Origin: Pseudonocardia sp. TRM90224
GTDB taxonomy: Bacteria; Actinomycetota; Actinomycetes; Mycobacteriales; Pseudonocardiaceae
DNA: 64,000 nt
Assembly: GCF_021245725.1 (NCBI RefSeq)
Contig: NZ_JAJGSX010000001.1
Location: 496,001-560,000 of the forward strand
Direction of reading: 5' to 3'
Of this stretch, positions 15,876-25,090 are shown in pieces. The number at the start of each line of letters is the position of its first letter. The stretch's first letter is position 1. The notes below the pieces were generated by a model. It had not been told where the DNA came from, ran no database searches, and saw only the letters and a program-made list of their open reading frames with translations. The position numbers were made by a program, and so were the translations under genes.

Positions 15876-16811
15876 TCAGCCCAGTCCTGCATACGAGTGG
15901 AGGCCCGCGATGACCATGTTCACGAAGAAGAGATTGAAGATCATCGAAGCGAAGCCGGCGACGTTGACCCACGCCGCGCCGCTCGCCCGCCAGCCGGCCG
16001 TCGCCCTCGCGTGCAGGTACGCGGCGTAGATGACCCACGAAATGAACGCGACGGTCTCCTTGGGGTCCCAGCCCCAGAACCGCCCCCACGCGGCCTCGGC
16101 CCACAGCGCACCCGCGATCAGCCCGAACGTGAAGATCGGGAACGCCACGATCGTGACGCGGTAGGCCAGCCGGTCGAGCACTTCGGCCGAGGGCAGCCGG
16201 TCCAGCAGCGATGGGCCCCGGTCGGGGCGCGCATCGACGCGGCGGCGCACCAGGAACAGCAGGCTCGCAACGCCCGGCACCAGCAGCAGGCCCGACGACG
16301 CGCTGATCGTCGTGACGTGGATCACCATCCAGTACGACTGCAGCGGCGGCACCACCGGCCCGGTGGACACGTACAGCACCGTGCCGCCGAGGAAGAGCAG
16401 GATCACGACGGGCGTCAGCACGAACAGGCCGAGGTTGCGGGCCGCCGGCACGCGGCGCAGCGCGACCAGCCACCCGACGACCGCCATGAGGCAGATGAAC
16501 GAGATGAACTCGTACATGTTGCCGAGCGGCCAGCGCCACGCCGCGATGCCGCGCGCGACGATCGAACCCAGGTGCAGCAGCGCGCCGAGGATCACCAGCG
16601 CGACGCCCATGCGCCCGAACCGGGCGGACCGCCCGCCGGTCGGCGCCTGCTCCTGCGGGCTCTCCTGCTCCGCGCCGGCGGCGCCGACCAGCACGGCCTT
16701 CGCCGAGCGGTCGGCGGAGTACGCGATCCCGTAGAGGATCATGGCGAGCACGTACACGCCGACGGTCGCCATGTAGAGGCGGTCGCTGAAGATCGCGAGA
16801 TCGGTGGGCAT
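15876..16811 (-). CDS. ccsB: Cytochrome c biogenesis protein CcsB/CcsA (heme handling)
   Basis: A 311-residue membrane protein with about eight helices. The tryptophan-rich heme-binding segment FWGWDPKETVAF lies near 245-256, with conserved His before and after (VIHVTT, LHAR). With ResB it forms the System II synthase, which moves heme outward and attaches it to CXXCH motifs. Its ATG overlaps the resB stop (TGATG), so translation is coupled. Order ccdA-resB-ccsB is the standard one. Confidence 0.95.
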   Translation of the reverse strand: MPTDLAIFSDRLYMATVGVYVLAMILYGIAYSADRSAKAVLVGAAGAEQESPQEQAPTGGRSARFGRMGVALVILGALLHLGSIVARGIAAWRWPLGNMYEFISFICLMAVVGWLVALRRVPAARNLGLFVLTPVVILLFLGGTVLYVSTGPVVPPLQSYWMVIHVTTISASSGLLLVPGVASLLFLVRRRVDARPDRGPSLLDRLPSAEVLDRLAYRVTIVAFPIFTFGLIAGALWAEAAWGRFWGWDPKETVAFISWVIYAAYLHARATAGWRASGAAWVNVAGFASMIFNLFFVNMVIAGLHSYAGLG

Positions 16812-18430
16812 CAGCCGTCCTTCGCTTCGGTGGATGCACTTTCCGGTACCAGCTCCGCACCCATGCGGTCGAACTCCTCGCCGTACCCGGCGCGGTCGGT
16901 ACGCGCCAGCCCACCGATCTCCACGACGGTACGTTCGGTGCCGTCGTCGCCGGTCAGCGGGGTGAGCCTGGCCCAGAACCGGCGCCTGCGGATCGAGAGC
17001 GAGAGCCCGAGGCCCAGCAGCAGCGCGATCGCGAACACGAGCACGTAGTTCTGCCCGGGGTCGTAGCTGACCTGCAGCGACACCCACTGCTGCACGCTGT
17101 CGAACCGGACGGTGGTGCCGTCGTCGAGCGCGACGGACTGGCCGGGCACGAGGTTCGCGCGCGCAACCCTCACCAGCTCGCCCGAATCGACCTTGCTCCG
17201 GTCGATCTCGAAGATGGACTGGCCGCGGCCGTCGTCGAGACCGAGGTCGCCGCGCATCACGTCGATCGCGACCTCGGGGTCGCGCAGCTCGGGGAAGATC
17301 GAGGTGACGACCGGGCCGCCGGACGTCGTCGGCGCGAACAGGCCCGTCACGGCGAGCTGCGACGTGCGGCGCTGCTGCTCGTCGGTGACCCCTGGCCGTT
17401 CGAACTTCGTGGCACCTTCGGAGAGGAACGTCGTGAGGTCGACCGGCTTCCACTGGATCTCGCCCGTGCGCTGCTGCCCGTCGGGGTAGGTCACGGTGAA
17501 GCGCGGCGCGTAGCCGTGTCCCTGCAGGTAGATGCGGATTCCGTCGATGCGCAGCGGGTTGTTGACCGACAGCGTGTACGGCGTCCACTGATCGGCCCGA
17601 CCGGCGTCGAGGTCCTCCGTCGACTGGTAGCCGATGTCGGTGGTGAACGAGGCCGCCTGCCCGTTGGGCAGGTAGTCGCCCGTGAAGTCGTCCACCTGGA
17701 TGCAGAACGGCTGCAGGTCGGTGCCGTCGACGCGCAGCCCGGCGCGGAACGTGTCGTAGCCGAGGATCCCGGTGTTGCAGAACTGCCCACCGCCGCTCAG
17801 CACGATGACCTGGCCCTCGTAGCCGAAGAGCTTGCCCGCGGCGAACCCGATGAGCAGGCCGATCAGGCTCAGGTGGAACACCAGGTTGCCGGCCTCACGC
17901 AGGTAGCCCTTCTCCGCAGAGAACGTCCGCGTGCCGCCCGGCTCGTCGGCCTCGGCGCTGCGCCACCCGGAGAGGCGCTCGCGAACGGCCGCGGCGGCCT
18001 CGTCGATCCCGACGTCCAGCGTGGCGGAGGCGTGGTGTGGCAGCCGGGCCAGGTTGCGCGGGGTGACCACGGGCGCGGCACGCAACGCGCGCGCGTGCTC
18101 GACCGTCCGCGGCAGCACGCAGCCGACCAGCGAGATCATCAGCAGCAGGTAGATCGCGGCGAACCACGGCGCGGCGAAGACGTCGAAGAACCCGATGCTG
18201 TCGAGCACCGGCGCGATGGCCGGGTAGTCGGCGAAGTACTTGTCGACCAGCGAGGCGTTCAGCGAGCGCTGCGGCAGCAGCGCCCCCGGCAGCGCCGCGA
18301 CCGCGAGGAGGAACAGGAGGATCAGCGCCGTGCGCATCGACGTGAGACCGCGCCACCCGTTGCGCAGGACCGCAAGGCGCTGCTTCGGCGCAGCGCCCGC
18401 CGGCCGGATGGGAGTCTCGGTCGCCGCCAT
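16811..18430 (-). CDS. resB: Cytochrome c biogenesis protein ResB
   Basis: A 539-residue System II partner of CcsB. Three N-terminal helices (about 30-50, 85-105, 185-205) and one near 470-490 frame a large outer domain (about 215-460). It opens with the typical WRGLTSMRTALILLFLLA. ATG 18430 lies 2 bp after the ccdA stop, so the start is well fixed; the long upstream frame is the wrong frame of ccdA. Two Cys (QFCNTG, QPFCIQ) in the outer domain may be redox partners of the thioredoxin-like protein upstream. Confidence 0.94.
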   Translation of the reverse strand: MAATETPIRPAGAAPKQRLAVLRNGWRGLTSMRTALILLFLLAVAALPGALLPQRSLNASLVDKYFADYPAIAPVLDSIGFFDVFAAPWFAAIYLLLMISLVGCVLPRTVEHARALRAAPVVTPRNLARLPHHASATLDVGIDEAAAAVRERLSGWRSAEADEPGGTRTFSAEKGYLREAGNLVFHLSLIGLLIGFAAGKLFGYEGQVIVLSGGGQFCNTGILGYDTFRAGLRVDGTDLQPFCIQVDDFTGDYLPNGQAASFTTDIGYQSTEDLDAGRADQWTPYTLSVNNPLRIDGIRIYLQGHGYAPRFTVTYPDGQQRTGEIQWKPVDLTTFLSEGATKFERPGVTDEQQRRTSQLAVTGLFAPTTSGGPVVTSIFPELRDPEVAIDVMRGDLGLDDGRGQSIFEIDRSKVDSGELVRVARANLVPGQSVALDDGTTVRFDSVQQWVSLQVSYDPGQNYVLVFAIALLLGLGLSLSIRRRRFWARLTPLTGDDGTERTVVEIGGLARTDRAGYGEEFDRMGAELVPESASTEAKDG

Positions 18431-18432
18431 GG

Positions 18433-19209
18433 CTACAGCACCGGCACGAATCCGGCTACGGAGGTCTGCAGCACGGCGAGCAGCCCGCCCCACAGGCCGC
18501 TGACCAGCAGCACGCCGACGCCGACCATGAGCACGCCGCCGCCGATCTGGATGGCGCGGGTGTGGCGGCGCAGCCAGCCGAGCGCCCGCACCGCCCGCGA
18601 CGCGCCGAGCGCGATCACCACGAACGGCAGCCCGAGCCCCGCGCAGTAGGCCAGCGTGAGCACGACCCCGCGGAAGGAGCCACCGCCCGTCCCGGCCGCG
18701 ACGGCGACAACACCGGCGAGCGTCGGGCCGATGCAGGGCACCCAACCCAGCCCGAACACCGCACCCAGCAGCGGCGCACCCCACACGCCTGCACGCGGCA
18801 CCCAGTGCACGCGGCGCTCGTTCTGCAGCACCGGGATGAGCCCGACGAACGCCAGCCCCATGACGATCATCACGATGCCGCCGACGCGCTGCAGCACCGC
18901 CTCGTTCGCGACCAGCGCGTCGGAGAGCCAGACGACGCCGACCAGGATCGTCCCGAAGACCACCGTGAACCCGGCGACGAAGAGCCCCGCGGCACCCGCG
19001 ACCCGCCAACGCCCGCTCCGCGGCTGCGCCGCCTGCGCCGTCGTGGCCGGCGGAGCGTCGGCGCCCACGATCCCGGCGAGGTACGCGAGGTAGCCGGGAA
19101 CCAGCGGCACGACACACGGCGACGCGAAGCTGACGGCGCCCGCGAGCACGGCCACGACCGCCGCGAGCAGCAGTGGCCCCGAGATCGCGAGCGTCGTCGA
19201 CGGGTCCAT
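18433..19209 (-). CDS. ccdA: Cytochrome c biogenesis protein CcdA (thiol-electron transporter)
   Basis: A 258-residue, six-helix DsbD-family membrane protein. The paired redox Cys lie in SFASPCVVPLVPGY (Cys32) and GLGWVPCIGPTLAG (about Cys157). It passes electrons from cytosolic thioredoxin to the extracytosolic thioredoxin-like protein encoded upstream, keeping apocytochrome c thiols reduced. ATG 19209 is chosen from the conserved length. Palindrome B1 separates it from the upstream gene. Confidence 0.94.
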   Translation of the reverse strand: MDPSTTLAISGPLLLAAVVAVLAGAVSFASPCVVPLVPGYLAYLAGIVGADAPPATTAQAAQPRSGRWRVAGAAGLFVAGFTVVFGTILVGVVWLSDALVANEAVLQRVGGIVMIVMGLAFVGLIPVLQNERRVHWVPRAGVWGAPLLGAVFGLGWVPCIGPTLAGVVAVAAGTGGGSFRGVVLTLAYCAGLGLPFVVIALGASRAVRALGWLRRHTRAIQIGGGVLMVGVGVLLVSGLWGGLLAVLQTSVAGFVPVL

Positions 19210-19293
19210 CACCGGAAAGGGTAGGCCCGCCGGCGGCGTGCCCGACACGCGGGTTCTACAACGCGTAGATCTACGGGCGGGGCCGAACGGGAT

Positions 19294-19367
19294 GCGTGCG
19301 TTCCGCACGCGTGGGCAGGAAAGCCACTTTCCGGCCCTCACAGGGCAGGAAAGTGGCTTTCCTGCCC
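19294..19367. repeat. Family B palindrome, copy B1, with satellite mini-palindrome
   Basis: Main arms 19314-19330 and 19350-19366 are a perfect 17-bp inverted repeat (GGCAGGAAAGCCACTTT); an inner GCCCT-CAC-AGGGC stem lies between them. A satellite palindrome GCGTGCG-TTC-CGCACGC (19294-19310) precedes it. The right end is 8 bp past the stop of the thioredoxin-like gene. Confidence 0.92.
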
Positions 19368-19375
19368 TCCCGCGC

Positions 19376-19951
19376 CTACGCCTCCGCCGCCAGCCGTTGG
19401 ACCAGCGGGATGACCTCCGAGACCCGGATGGGCAGCAGGTACACGGCGGCGACGCGGTGCTGCTTGTCCAGCACGATCGTCGACGGGACGGCGTTGCGCG
19501 GGTAGCCGCGCAGCCTGCTGAGCACCCGGCCGGGGTTGTCGAAGATCGAGTCGAAGGTGAGGCCGCGGTCGCGGACGAAGTCGGCCGCGGCGTTGCGGTC
19601 GTCGCGCAGGTCGAGCCCGAGCACCGCGACGCCCGCCTGGGCGGTCTGATCCTGGATGAACTGCAGGTCGGGGGCCTCCGTGCGGCACGGCCCGCACCAC
19701 GAGCCCCACAGGTTCAGCACGACGACCTTGCCCGGGTAGCTCTCCAGCCCGACGGTCTCGCCGGGTCGCAGCAGGCTCTCGCCGGAGAAGTTCGTGACCG
19801 GCCCGCGTGCGGAGGGCGGGTCGTACAGGATCGTCGTCTTGCCGCCGGGCGCGACGAACGTGAACTCGCCACCGGAGGGCACGGCGTCCTTGCTGGTGGA
19901 GCACCCGGCGAGGAGCAAAACCGCGCCGAGCAGGGCGGCGAGCAGCCTCAT
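19376..19951 (-). CDS. TlpA/ResA-like thiol-disulfide lipoprotein
   Basis: A 191-residue lipoprotein (lipobox LLLAGC, Cys17) with a thioredoxin fold and active site WCGPC (85-89), followed by the family's cis-Pro region AVPSTIVLD. It should reduce CXXCH disulfides of apocytochrome c on the outer face, taking electrons from CcdA. ATG 19951 overlaps the stop of the upstream phosphatase-like gene by 4 bp. This is the resA position of the cluster. Confidence 0.93.
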   Translation of the reverse strand: MRLLAALLGAVLLLAGCSTSKDAVPSGGEFTFVAPGGKTTILYDPPSARGPVTNFSGESLLRPGETVGLESYPGKVVVLNLWGSWCGPCRTEAPDLQFIQDQTAQAGVAVLGLDLRDDRNAAADFVRDRGLTFDSIFDNPGRVLSRLRGYPRNAVPSTIVLDKQHRVAAVYLLPIRVSEVIPLVQRLAAEA

Positions 19952-20586
19952 GCGCCGGTCTGGGTCGGCGCGCTGCTGCCGGCCGGTTCGCTGTAGCGCA
20001 CGCCGGTCAGCTCGGTGCCGGTGAACACGAGCGTCGTCAGCGACGCGAGCGCGCACTGCCGCCTGCGCGGGTCGTGCCACAAGCGCTTGCCGGTGACGAA
20101 CCGGCGCAACGTCCAGATCGGCAGCTGGTGCGAGACGCACACGACCTCGCGCCCGACCGCCAGCTCCCTCGCCATGTGCACGGCGCCGAACATGCGATGC
20201 GCGATCCGCAGGTACGGCTCGCCCCACGACGGTGTGAACGGGTCGCGCAGCAGCGGCCAGTGCCGCGGGCTGCGCAGCGCGCCATCGCCGACGGACACCT
20301 TCTGGCCCTCGAAGCGGTTGTCCGCCTCGATCAGCCCGTCGTAGGTGACGATCTCCAGCCCGTGCGTCGCTGCGATCGGGGTCGCCGTCTCCTGCGCGCG
20401 TTGCAGCGGCGACGCCACGACCGCCGCGATGTCCGCCTCCGCCAGCGACTTCGCCACGATCTCGGCCTGGTGAATCCCGTTCTCGGAGAGCCGGAACCCG
20501 GAGAGGCGGCCGTAGAGGATGCCTTCGGGGTTGTGCACCTCGCCGTGCCGCAGCAGGTGCACGGTCGTGGTCGGCGCCGGGCTCAC
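19948..20586 (-). CDS. Histidine phosphatase family protein (phosphoglycerate mutase-like)
   Basis: A 212-residue branch of the histidine phosphatase superfamily. The phospho-accepting RHG lies at 13-15 (His14), with a second catalytic His in VCVSHQLPI near 168. GTG 20586 overlaps the hemL stop (GTGA). It sits between hemL and the thiol-disulfide gene, as Rv0525 does in mycobacteria. The physiological substrate is unknown; true glycolytic mutase activity is unlikely because gpmA is encoded at 48.6 kb. Confidence 0.9.
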   Translation of the reverse strand: MSPAPTTTVHLLRHGEVHNPEGILYGRLSGFRLSENGIHQAEIVAKSLAEADIAAVVASPLQRAQETATPIAATHGLEIVTYDGLIEADNRFEGQKVSVGDGALRSPRHWPLLRDPFTPSWGEPYLRIAHRMFGAVHMARELAVGREVVCVSHQLPIWTLRRFVTGKRLWHDPRRRQCALASLTTLVFTGTELTGVRYSEPAGSSAPTQTGA

Positions 20587-21929
20587 TGCGCGGCCTTCGC
20601 GGCGGCGGCCGCCTTCGCCGCTACGGGTAGGGCGGCGTCGATCGCCTCCCACGTCGTGTCGTCGAGCGCGGCGGAGACGAACCACGCCTCGTACGCGCTC
20701 GGCGGCAGGTAGACGCCGCGGTCGAGCATCGCGTGGAAGAACGGGGTGAACCGCCAGGTGTCCGACGCCTTCGCGGCGTCGTAGTCGCGCACCTCGTCTT
20801 CCGCGAAGAACACCGACAGCAGGTTGCCGGCGAACTGGACGTGGTGCTGCACGCCCTCCGCCGTCAACGCGGCCGTGATCATCGAGCCGAGCCGTTCGGC
20901 GTTGGCGTCGAGCGCCGTGTAGACGTCGGCGTCGGCAGCACGCAGGGTCGCGAGGCCGGCGGCGACCGCAACCGGGTTCCCGGAGAGCGTTCCCGCCTGG
21001 TAGACGGGCCCGGCCGGGGCGAGGTGCGCCATGAGCTCGGCGCGGCCGCCGAAGGCCGCGGCCGGCAGGCCACCGGACATCACCTTGCCGAACGTGTAGA
21101 GGTCGCCCGCGACGCCTTCGAGGCCGAACCAGCCGGCGGCCGAGACGCGGAAGCCGGTCATCACCTCGTCGATCACCAGCAACGCGCCGTTCGCGTGGCA
21201 CAGGTCGCGCAGGCCCGCGTTGAACCCGGCCACCGGCGCGACCGCGCCCATGTTCCCAGCGGCCGCCTCGGTGATGACGCACGCGATCTCGCTGCCGCGC
21301 TCGGCGAACACCGCGCGGACGGCGTCGAGGTCGTTGTAGGGCAGCACGACGGTGTCGGCGGCCTGCGCCCCCGTCACTCCGGGGCTGGTCGGGAGCCCGA
21401 GCGTCGCAACACCCGAGCCGGCCTGGGCGAGCAGCGCGTCGACGTGCCCGTGGTAGCAGCCGGCGAACTTCACCACGACCTTCCGGCCGGTGATCCCCCT
21501 GGCCAGCCGGATCGCGCTCATCGTCGCCTCGGTGCCGGAGTTCACCAGCCGCACCTGCTCGACCGGCCCGACCCTGCCGATGATCTCCTCGGCCAGCTCG
21601 ATCTCCGCTGCGGTCGGCGCGCCGAACGACAGGCCGTGCACCGCGGCGGAGCGCACGGCGTCGACGACGGCGGGATGCGCGTGGCCGAGGATCATCGGCC
21701 CCCACGAGCTCACGAGGTCGACATAGCGGTTCCCGTCGGCGTCGGTCAGCCACGGCCCGGCCGCCGACGCGATGAACCTCGGCGTCCCGCCGACGGCCAG
21801 GAACGCGCGGACCGGGGAGTTCACCCCGCCCGGGATCGCCGCCGACGCGCGCGCGAACAGCTCGGCGGACGTCTCGGTGCGGAGCGATGACAGCTGCTGG
21901 CTACCCACAGCCTCCAGTCTTACAGCCAC
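20583..21929 (-). CDS. hemL: Glutamate-1-semialdehyde 2,1-aminomutase
   Basis: A 448-residue PLP enzyme that converts glutamate-1-semialdehyde to 5-aminolevulinate, the step after HemA. The PLP Lys is K282 in [10 protein letters not shown], Asp254 ([11 protein letters not shown]) binds the pyridine nitrogen, and the substrate segment [10 protein letters not shown] lies at 34-43. GTG 21929 gives the longest form; a GTG at 21908 is possible, but its GGAGG is only 2 nt away. It heads the hemL-phosphatase-resA-like gene group. Confidence 0.95.
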   Translation of the reverse strand: MAVRLEAVGSQQLSSLRTETSAELFARASAAIPGGVNSPVRAFLAVGGTPRFIASAAGPWLTDADGNRYVDLVSSWGPMILGHAHPAVVDAVRSAAVHGLSFGAPTAAEIELAEEIIGRVGPVEQVRLVNSGTEATMSAIRLARGITGRKVVVKFAGCYHGHVDALLAQAGSGVATLGLPTSPGVTGAQAADTVVLPYNDLDAVRAVFAERGSEIACVITEAAAGNMGAVAPVAGFNAGLRDLCHANGALLVIDEVMTGFRVSAAGWFGLEGVAGDLYTFGKVMSGGLPAAAFGGRAELMAHLAPAGPVYQAGTLSGNPVAVAAGLATLRAADADVYTALDANAERLGSMITAALTAEGVQHHVQFAGNLLSVFFAEDEVRDYDAAKASDTWRFTPFFHAMLDRGVYLPPSAYEAWFVSAALDDTTWEAIDAALPVAAKAAAAAKAAQ

Positions 21930-22067
21930 CCGGTGCCGTCCGGCGCGAGGGCCTCAGCTGGTTGATGCCCGCAACGTCGCCCGCCGACCGCGGTCCGTTC
22001 CTGCGAGTTGCGTGTGGTGGTGGCTGCCGCGTGACCCGGGCCCGGCCGTGGTGACCGGCCGGGATGT

Positions 22068-22140
22068 GTGCGTTGCGCACGCGAGGGCAGCAAAGCCACT
22101 TTCCGGCCCTCACAGGGCAGGAAAGTGGCTTTCCTGCCCT
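22068..22140. repeat. Family B palindrome, copy B2, with satellite mini-palindrome
   Basis: Main arms 22085-22102 and 22122-22139 pair at 17 of 18 positions. The satellite GTGCG-TTG-CGCAC is at 22068-22080. It lies in the 274-bp gap between hemL and the 22204 gene, about 63 bp past the latter's stop codon. I see no gene in this gap. Confidence 0.92.
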
Positions 22141-22203
22141 CCCCACCCCAGGGTGAGCTGCGGTCCTGGCACCGCCGTGGCCACTCCCGGACGCGCGAGG
22201 GAG

Positions 22204-22953
22204 CTAACCCCGGCGGCTCGCGATGAAGCGGCTCGACGCAGGCCGGAAGAGCAGGACGACCCCGACGATCGCCAGCACCAACGGGATCACGCCGATCAGG
22301 ACCGGGCCCACGTTGAGCGATCCCACGACCCCACCGACGCTCAACACCGACGCAACGATCGTGAAGCCGAGCAGCAGCACGAAGATCACGGTGAGCACCG
22401 TGACGAGCACCCTGCCGACCGCGCTCCCGCGGAAGGCCATGATCGCGAAGATCAGGTAGAGCAGGGCCGGTACGGCGATGATCGCGCCGGCCACTAGGAA
22501 CAACGTGACCGGGCCGAGCCCGGTACTCGCGATCTGATCGGACATGCTCGGCGAGATCTGGCTGGCGAAAGCGCCGGCGCCGAGCATCATCAGCACGCCG
22601 ATCCCGAGGTACGGCACCACCGAAATAATCATGAGTATCAGCGCGACGATCATCGCCGCGGGGCGGGACGCCGTAGCGGGCTCGCCGTAGCCGGAACCGC
22701 CGAAACCCTGCCCGTAGGACGGCGGCTGCTGCTGCCCGCCGTACGGGTTGTACTGGTACTGGCCCTGACCTTGGCCCTGGTTGCCGCCGTAGGGCGGCGG
22801 TGGGCCCTGCTGGTAACCACCGGGCGGCCCCTGCGGGGGCGGACCGCCGTACTGACCGGGCTGCTGTTGCTGCCCGCCGTACTGCGGCTGCCCGCCGTAG
22901 GGGCCACGGTTCTCCGGCTGACCCTGCTGGTGCGGGTCGTACGGTGACGTCAC
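22204..22953 (-). CDS. Membrane protein with Gly/Pro/Gln/Tyr-rich N-terminus
   Basis: A 249-residue protein. Residues 1-95 are low complexity (Pro, Gln, Gly, Tyr). Four hydrophobic helices follow (about 100-125, 150-172, 178-198 and 208-230), ending in a short basic tail. There is no known catalytic motif. Its neighbour at 23009 has the same architecture at its N-terminus, so the two may share a localisation or protein-binding tail. Family not recognised. Confidence 0.82.
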   Translation of the reverse strand: MTSPYDPHQQGQPENRGPYGGQPQYGGQQQQPGQYGGPPPQGPPGGYQQGPPPPYGGNQGQGQGQYQYNPYGGQQQPPSYGQGFGGSGYGEPATASRPAAMIVALILMIISVVPYLGIGVLMMLGAGAFASQISPSMSDQIASTGLGPVTLFLVAGAIIAVPALLYLIFAIMAFRGSAVGRVLVTVLTVIFVLLLGFTIVASVLSVGGVVGSLNVGPVLIGVIPLVLAIVGVVLLFRPASSRFIASRRG

Positions 22954-23008
22954 GAACCAAACGGTAGGTCCGGCCGGTCCCCGTGTCCACGCACGATAGG
23001 GGCTGTTT

Positions 23009-23896
23009 CTACTGGGCCTTGATCACGATCGTGTTGGACAGCTTGTCGTGCCATGCGCGGCCGAGCGGCTTGTCCGTGAGCACGGAAATACCGTCGACCA
23101 GCACCCAGGCCGCCAGGAGCAGCGAGCCGAGGAGGAACCCGAGGATCGGGATGAACGAAAGGAGACCCAGGGCGAGATAGCAGCCGGGGTAGAGCAGCGC
23201 CCTCTTGATGATCGCGCCCTGGTCCGGCTTGCTGCCATCGGCCGCAACCAGACGGGTCTTCATCACCATCTTGCCGACCGTCTGACCGTTGCGTGAATGC
23301 AACAGGAAATCGTATCCCGCGGTGATCAGGCCGAACACCAGCCATGTCAGTGCCCCGACGAGCACCACTGTGAAGGCACCCGGGCCGCCGACGATCTCGC
23401 CGGTCGAAGGATCGAACCGCGGAGTGCTAGCACCCGCCAGGATGATCGCGCTCAGGATGGCACCGAGAATGAAGTAGACGATGCCGTAGATGACGCCATC
23501 GACGATCCGCCCGACCAGCCGCTCCCACCACTCCGGGATGAGACCCGGCGCTCCCGGCGGCACAACACCCTGCGGCTGGCCGTAACCACCCGGCTGCGGG
23601 TACCCGGGCTGCTGCCCGTACCCGGGCGGAGGCTGCTGCCCGTAGGCGGGCGGCTGGCCGTAACCGGGCTGCTGCGGCTGCCCGTAACCGGGCGGGGGCT
23701 GCTGCTGGCCGTATCCAGGAGGAGGCTGCTGCCCGTATCCGGGCGGGGGCTGCTGGCCGTACCCGGGCGGAGGCTGCTGCTGCGGGTAGCCGCCCTGCTG
23801 GGGCGGTGGCCCGTAACCGGGCGGCGGGCCGTAGCCCGGCGGAGGCTGTTGCTGCCCCGGCTGACCCGGCCACTGCGGGTCGGAAGGCGACGTCAT
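23009..23896 (-). CDS. RDD-family membrane protein with YGQ/PPPG repeat tail
   Basis: A 295-residue protein. Residues 1-115 consist of repeated PPPGYGQQ units. The rest is an RDD domain: [20 protein letters not shown] (Arg and Asp in the first helix), a second helix pair near 160-195, and the conserved cytosolic segment [22 protein letters not shown] proteins are small integral membrane proteins, some of which act as cation exchangers; the role here is unknown. ATG 23896 matches the MTSP(S/Y)DP start of the 22204 protein. Confidence 0.88.
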   Translation of the reverse strand: MTSPSDPQWPGQPGQQQPPPGYGPPPGYGPPPQQGGYPQQQPPPGYGQQPPPGYGQQPPPGYGQQQPPPGYGQPQQPGYGQPPAYGQQPPPGYGQQPGYPQPGGYGQPQGVVPPGAPGLIPEWWERLVGRIVDGVIYGIVYFILGAILSAIILAGASTPRFDPSTGEIVGGPGAFTVVLVGALTWLVFGLITAGYDFLLHSRNGQTVGKMVMKTRLVAADGSKPDQGAIIKRALLYPGCYLALGLLSFIPILGFLLGSLLLAAWVLVDGISVLTDKPLGRAWHDKLSNTIVIKAQ

Positions 23897-24004
23897 GCCG
23901 CGAAAGGTATGGCGGCCGGCAGGATCATGTCCAGGTCGTTCGCGCAACCGTGACGTTCACCGGTTGACTATCTGCGGCCGATCGCTTAGGGGAAGCGACG
24001 CAGG

Positions 24005-24985
24005 TCACTCCCGGTCGAGCCACGTCGAGACCTCGGTCGCCCAGTACGTGAGCACGATGTCCGCGCCAGCCCGCCGAATCGACATGAGCGTCTCCATGAT
24101 CGCGCGGTCGCGATCGATCCACCCGTTCGCGGCAGCCGCCTCGACCATCGCGTACTCGCCGGAGATCTGGTACGCCGCGACCGGGACGTCGGAGACCTCG
24201 GCGACCGCCCGCAGCACGTCGAGGTACGACATCGCCGGCTTCACCATCACGAGGTCGGCGCCCTCCTCGAGGTCGAGCGCCAGCTCCCGCAACGCCTCCC
24301 GGATGTTCGCCGGGTCCTGCTGGTAGGTCTTGCGGTCGCCCTTGAGCTGCGACTCGATGGCCTGCCGGAACGGGCCGAAGAAGGCGGAGGAGTACTTCGC
24401 GGTGTACGCGAGGATGCCGGTGTCGTGGTAGCCCGCCGCGTCGAGCGCGTCGCGGATCACGCCGACCTGGCCGTCCATCATCCCGCTCGGGCCGAGCAGG
24501 TGCGCCCCCGCTTCGGCCTGCGCGACCGCCATGTCCGCGTAAACGGCCAGCGTGGCGTCGTTGTCGACGGCGCCGCGCTCGTCGAGCACGCCGCAGTGGC
24601 CGTGGTCGGTGAACTCGTCGAGGCACGTGTCGGCCATCAGGACGGTGGAGTCGCCGACCTCGGATCGCACGTCCCGCAGCGCGACGTTGAGCACGCCGTC
24701 GGGGTCGACGCCGCCGGAGCCCGTCGCGTCGCGCTGCTGCGGGACGCCGAAGAGCATCAGCCCGCCGACTCCCGCCGCGACGGCCTCGGCCGCCGCCTTG
24801 CGCAGCGATTCGCGCGAGTGCTGGACGACACCGGGCATCGACGAGATCGGCGTCGGCTCGCTCGCGCCTTCCTTGACGAACATCGGCAGGACGAGGTGCC
24901 GCGGACGCAGATCGGTCTCCGCGACGAGCCGCCGGAGCGCGGGGGTGGTGCGCAGCCGTCGCGGTCGGTGATGGGGGAACGCCAC
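24005..24985 (-). CDS. hemB: Delta-aminolevulinic acid dehydratase (porphobilinogen synthase)
   Basis: A 326-residue enzyme that joins two 5-aminolevulinate molecules into porphobilinogen. The Schiff-base Lys lies in [11 protein letters not shown] and the second active Lys in YTAKYSS. The metal segment [14 protein letters not shown] (119-132) keeps Cys121 and Cys131, but the middle zinc Cys of the E. coli type is Asp123. The gene is downstream of hemD/cobA, separated by palindrome A5, so its expression may be set apart from the rex-hemACD group. Confidence 0.95.
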   Translation of the reverse strand: MAFPHHRPRRLRTTPALRRLVAETDLRPRHLVLPMFVKEGASEPTPISSMPGVVQHSRESLRKAAAEAVAAGVGGLMLFGVPQQRDATGSGGVDPDGVLNVALRDVRSEVGDSTVLMADTCLDEFTDHGHCGVLDERGAVDNDATLAVYADMAVAQAEAGAHLLGPSGMMDGQVGVIRDALDAAGYHDTGILAYTAKYSSAFFGPFRQAIESQLKGDRKTYQQDPANIREALRELALDLEEGADLVMVKPAMSYLDVLRAVAEVSDVPVAAYQISGEYAMVEAAAANGWIDRDRAIMETLMSIRRAGADIVLTYWATEVSTWLDRE

Positions 24986-25018
24986 ACAGCCAGCGTACGA
25001 CTCCGCCCAGAACGCCGA

Positions 25019-25086
25019 ACTTCCCCACCGTTTTGCCTACTTACACGGGCTGCAGGGTGTGCAGGTTGGCAAAACGGTGGGGAAGT
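25019..25086. repeat. Family A palindrome, copy A5
   Basis: Arms 25020-25040 and 25065-25085 (20 of 21 paired), half-type beta. It ends about 4 bp from the stop codon of the hemD/cobA gene and lies upstream of hemB. Confidence 0.92.
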
Positions 25087-25090
25087 TTGC

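Noticed and set aside
16811..19117. A 768-residue frame extending resB through the ccdA gene
   Set aside because: The first 228 residues are the wrong frame of ccdA. The resB ATG at 18430 directly follows the ccdA stop.
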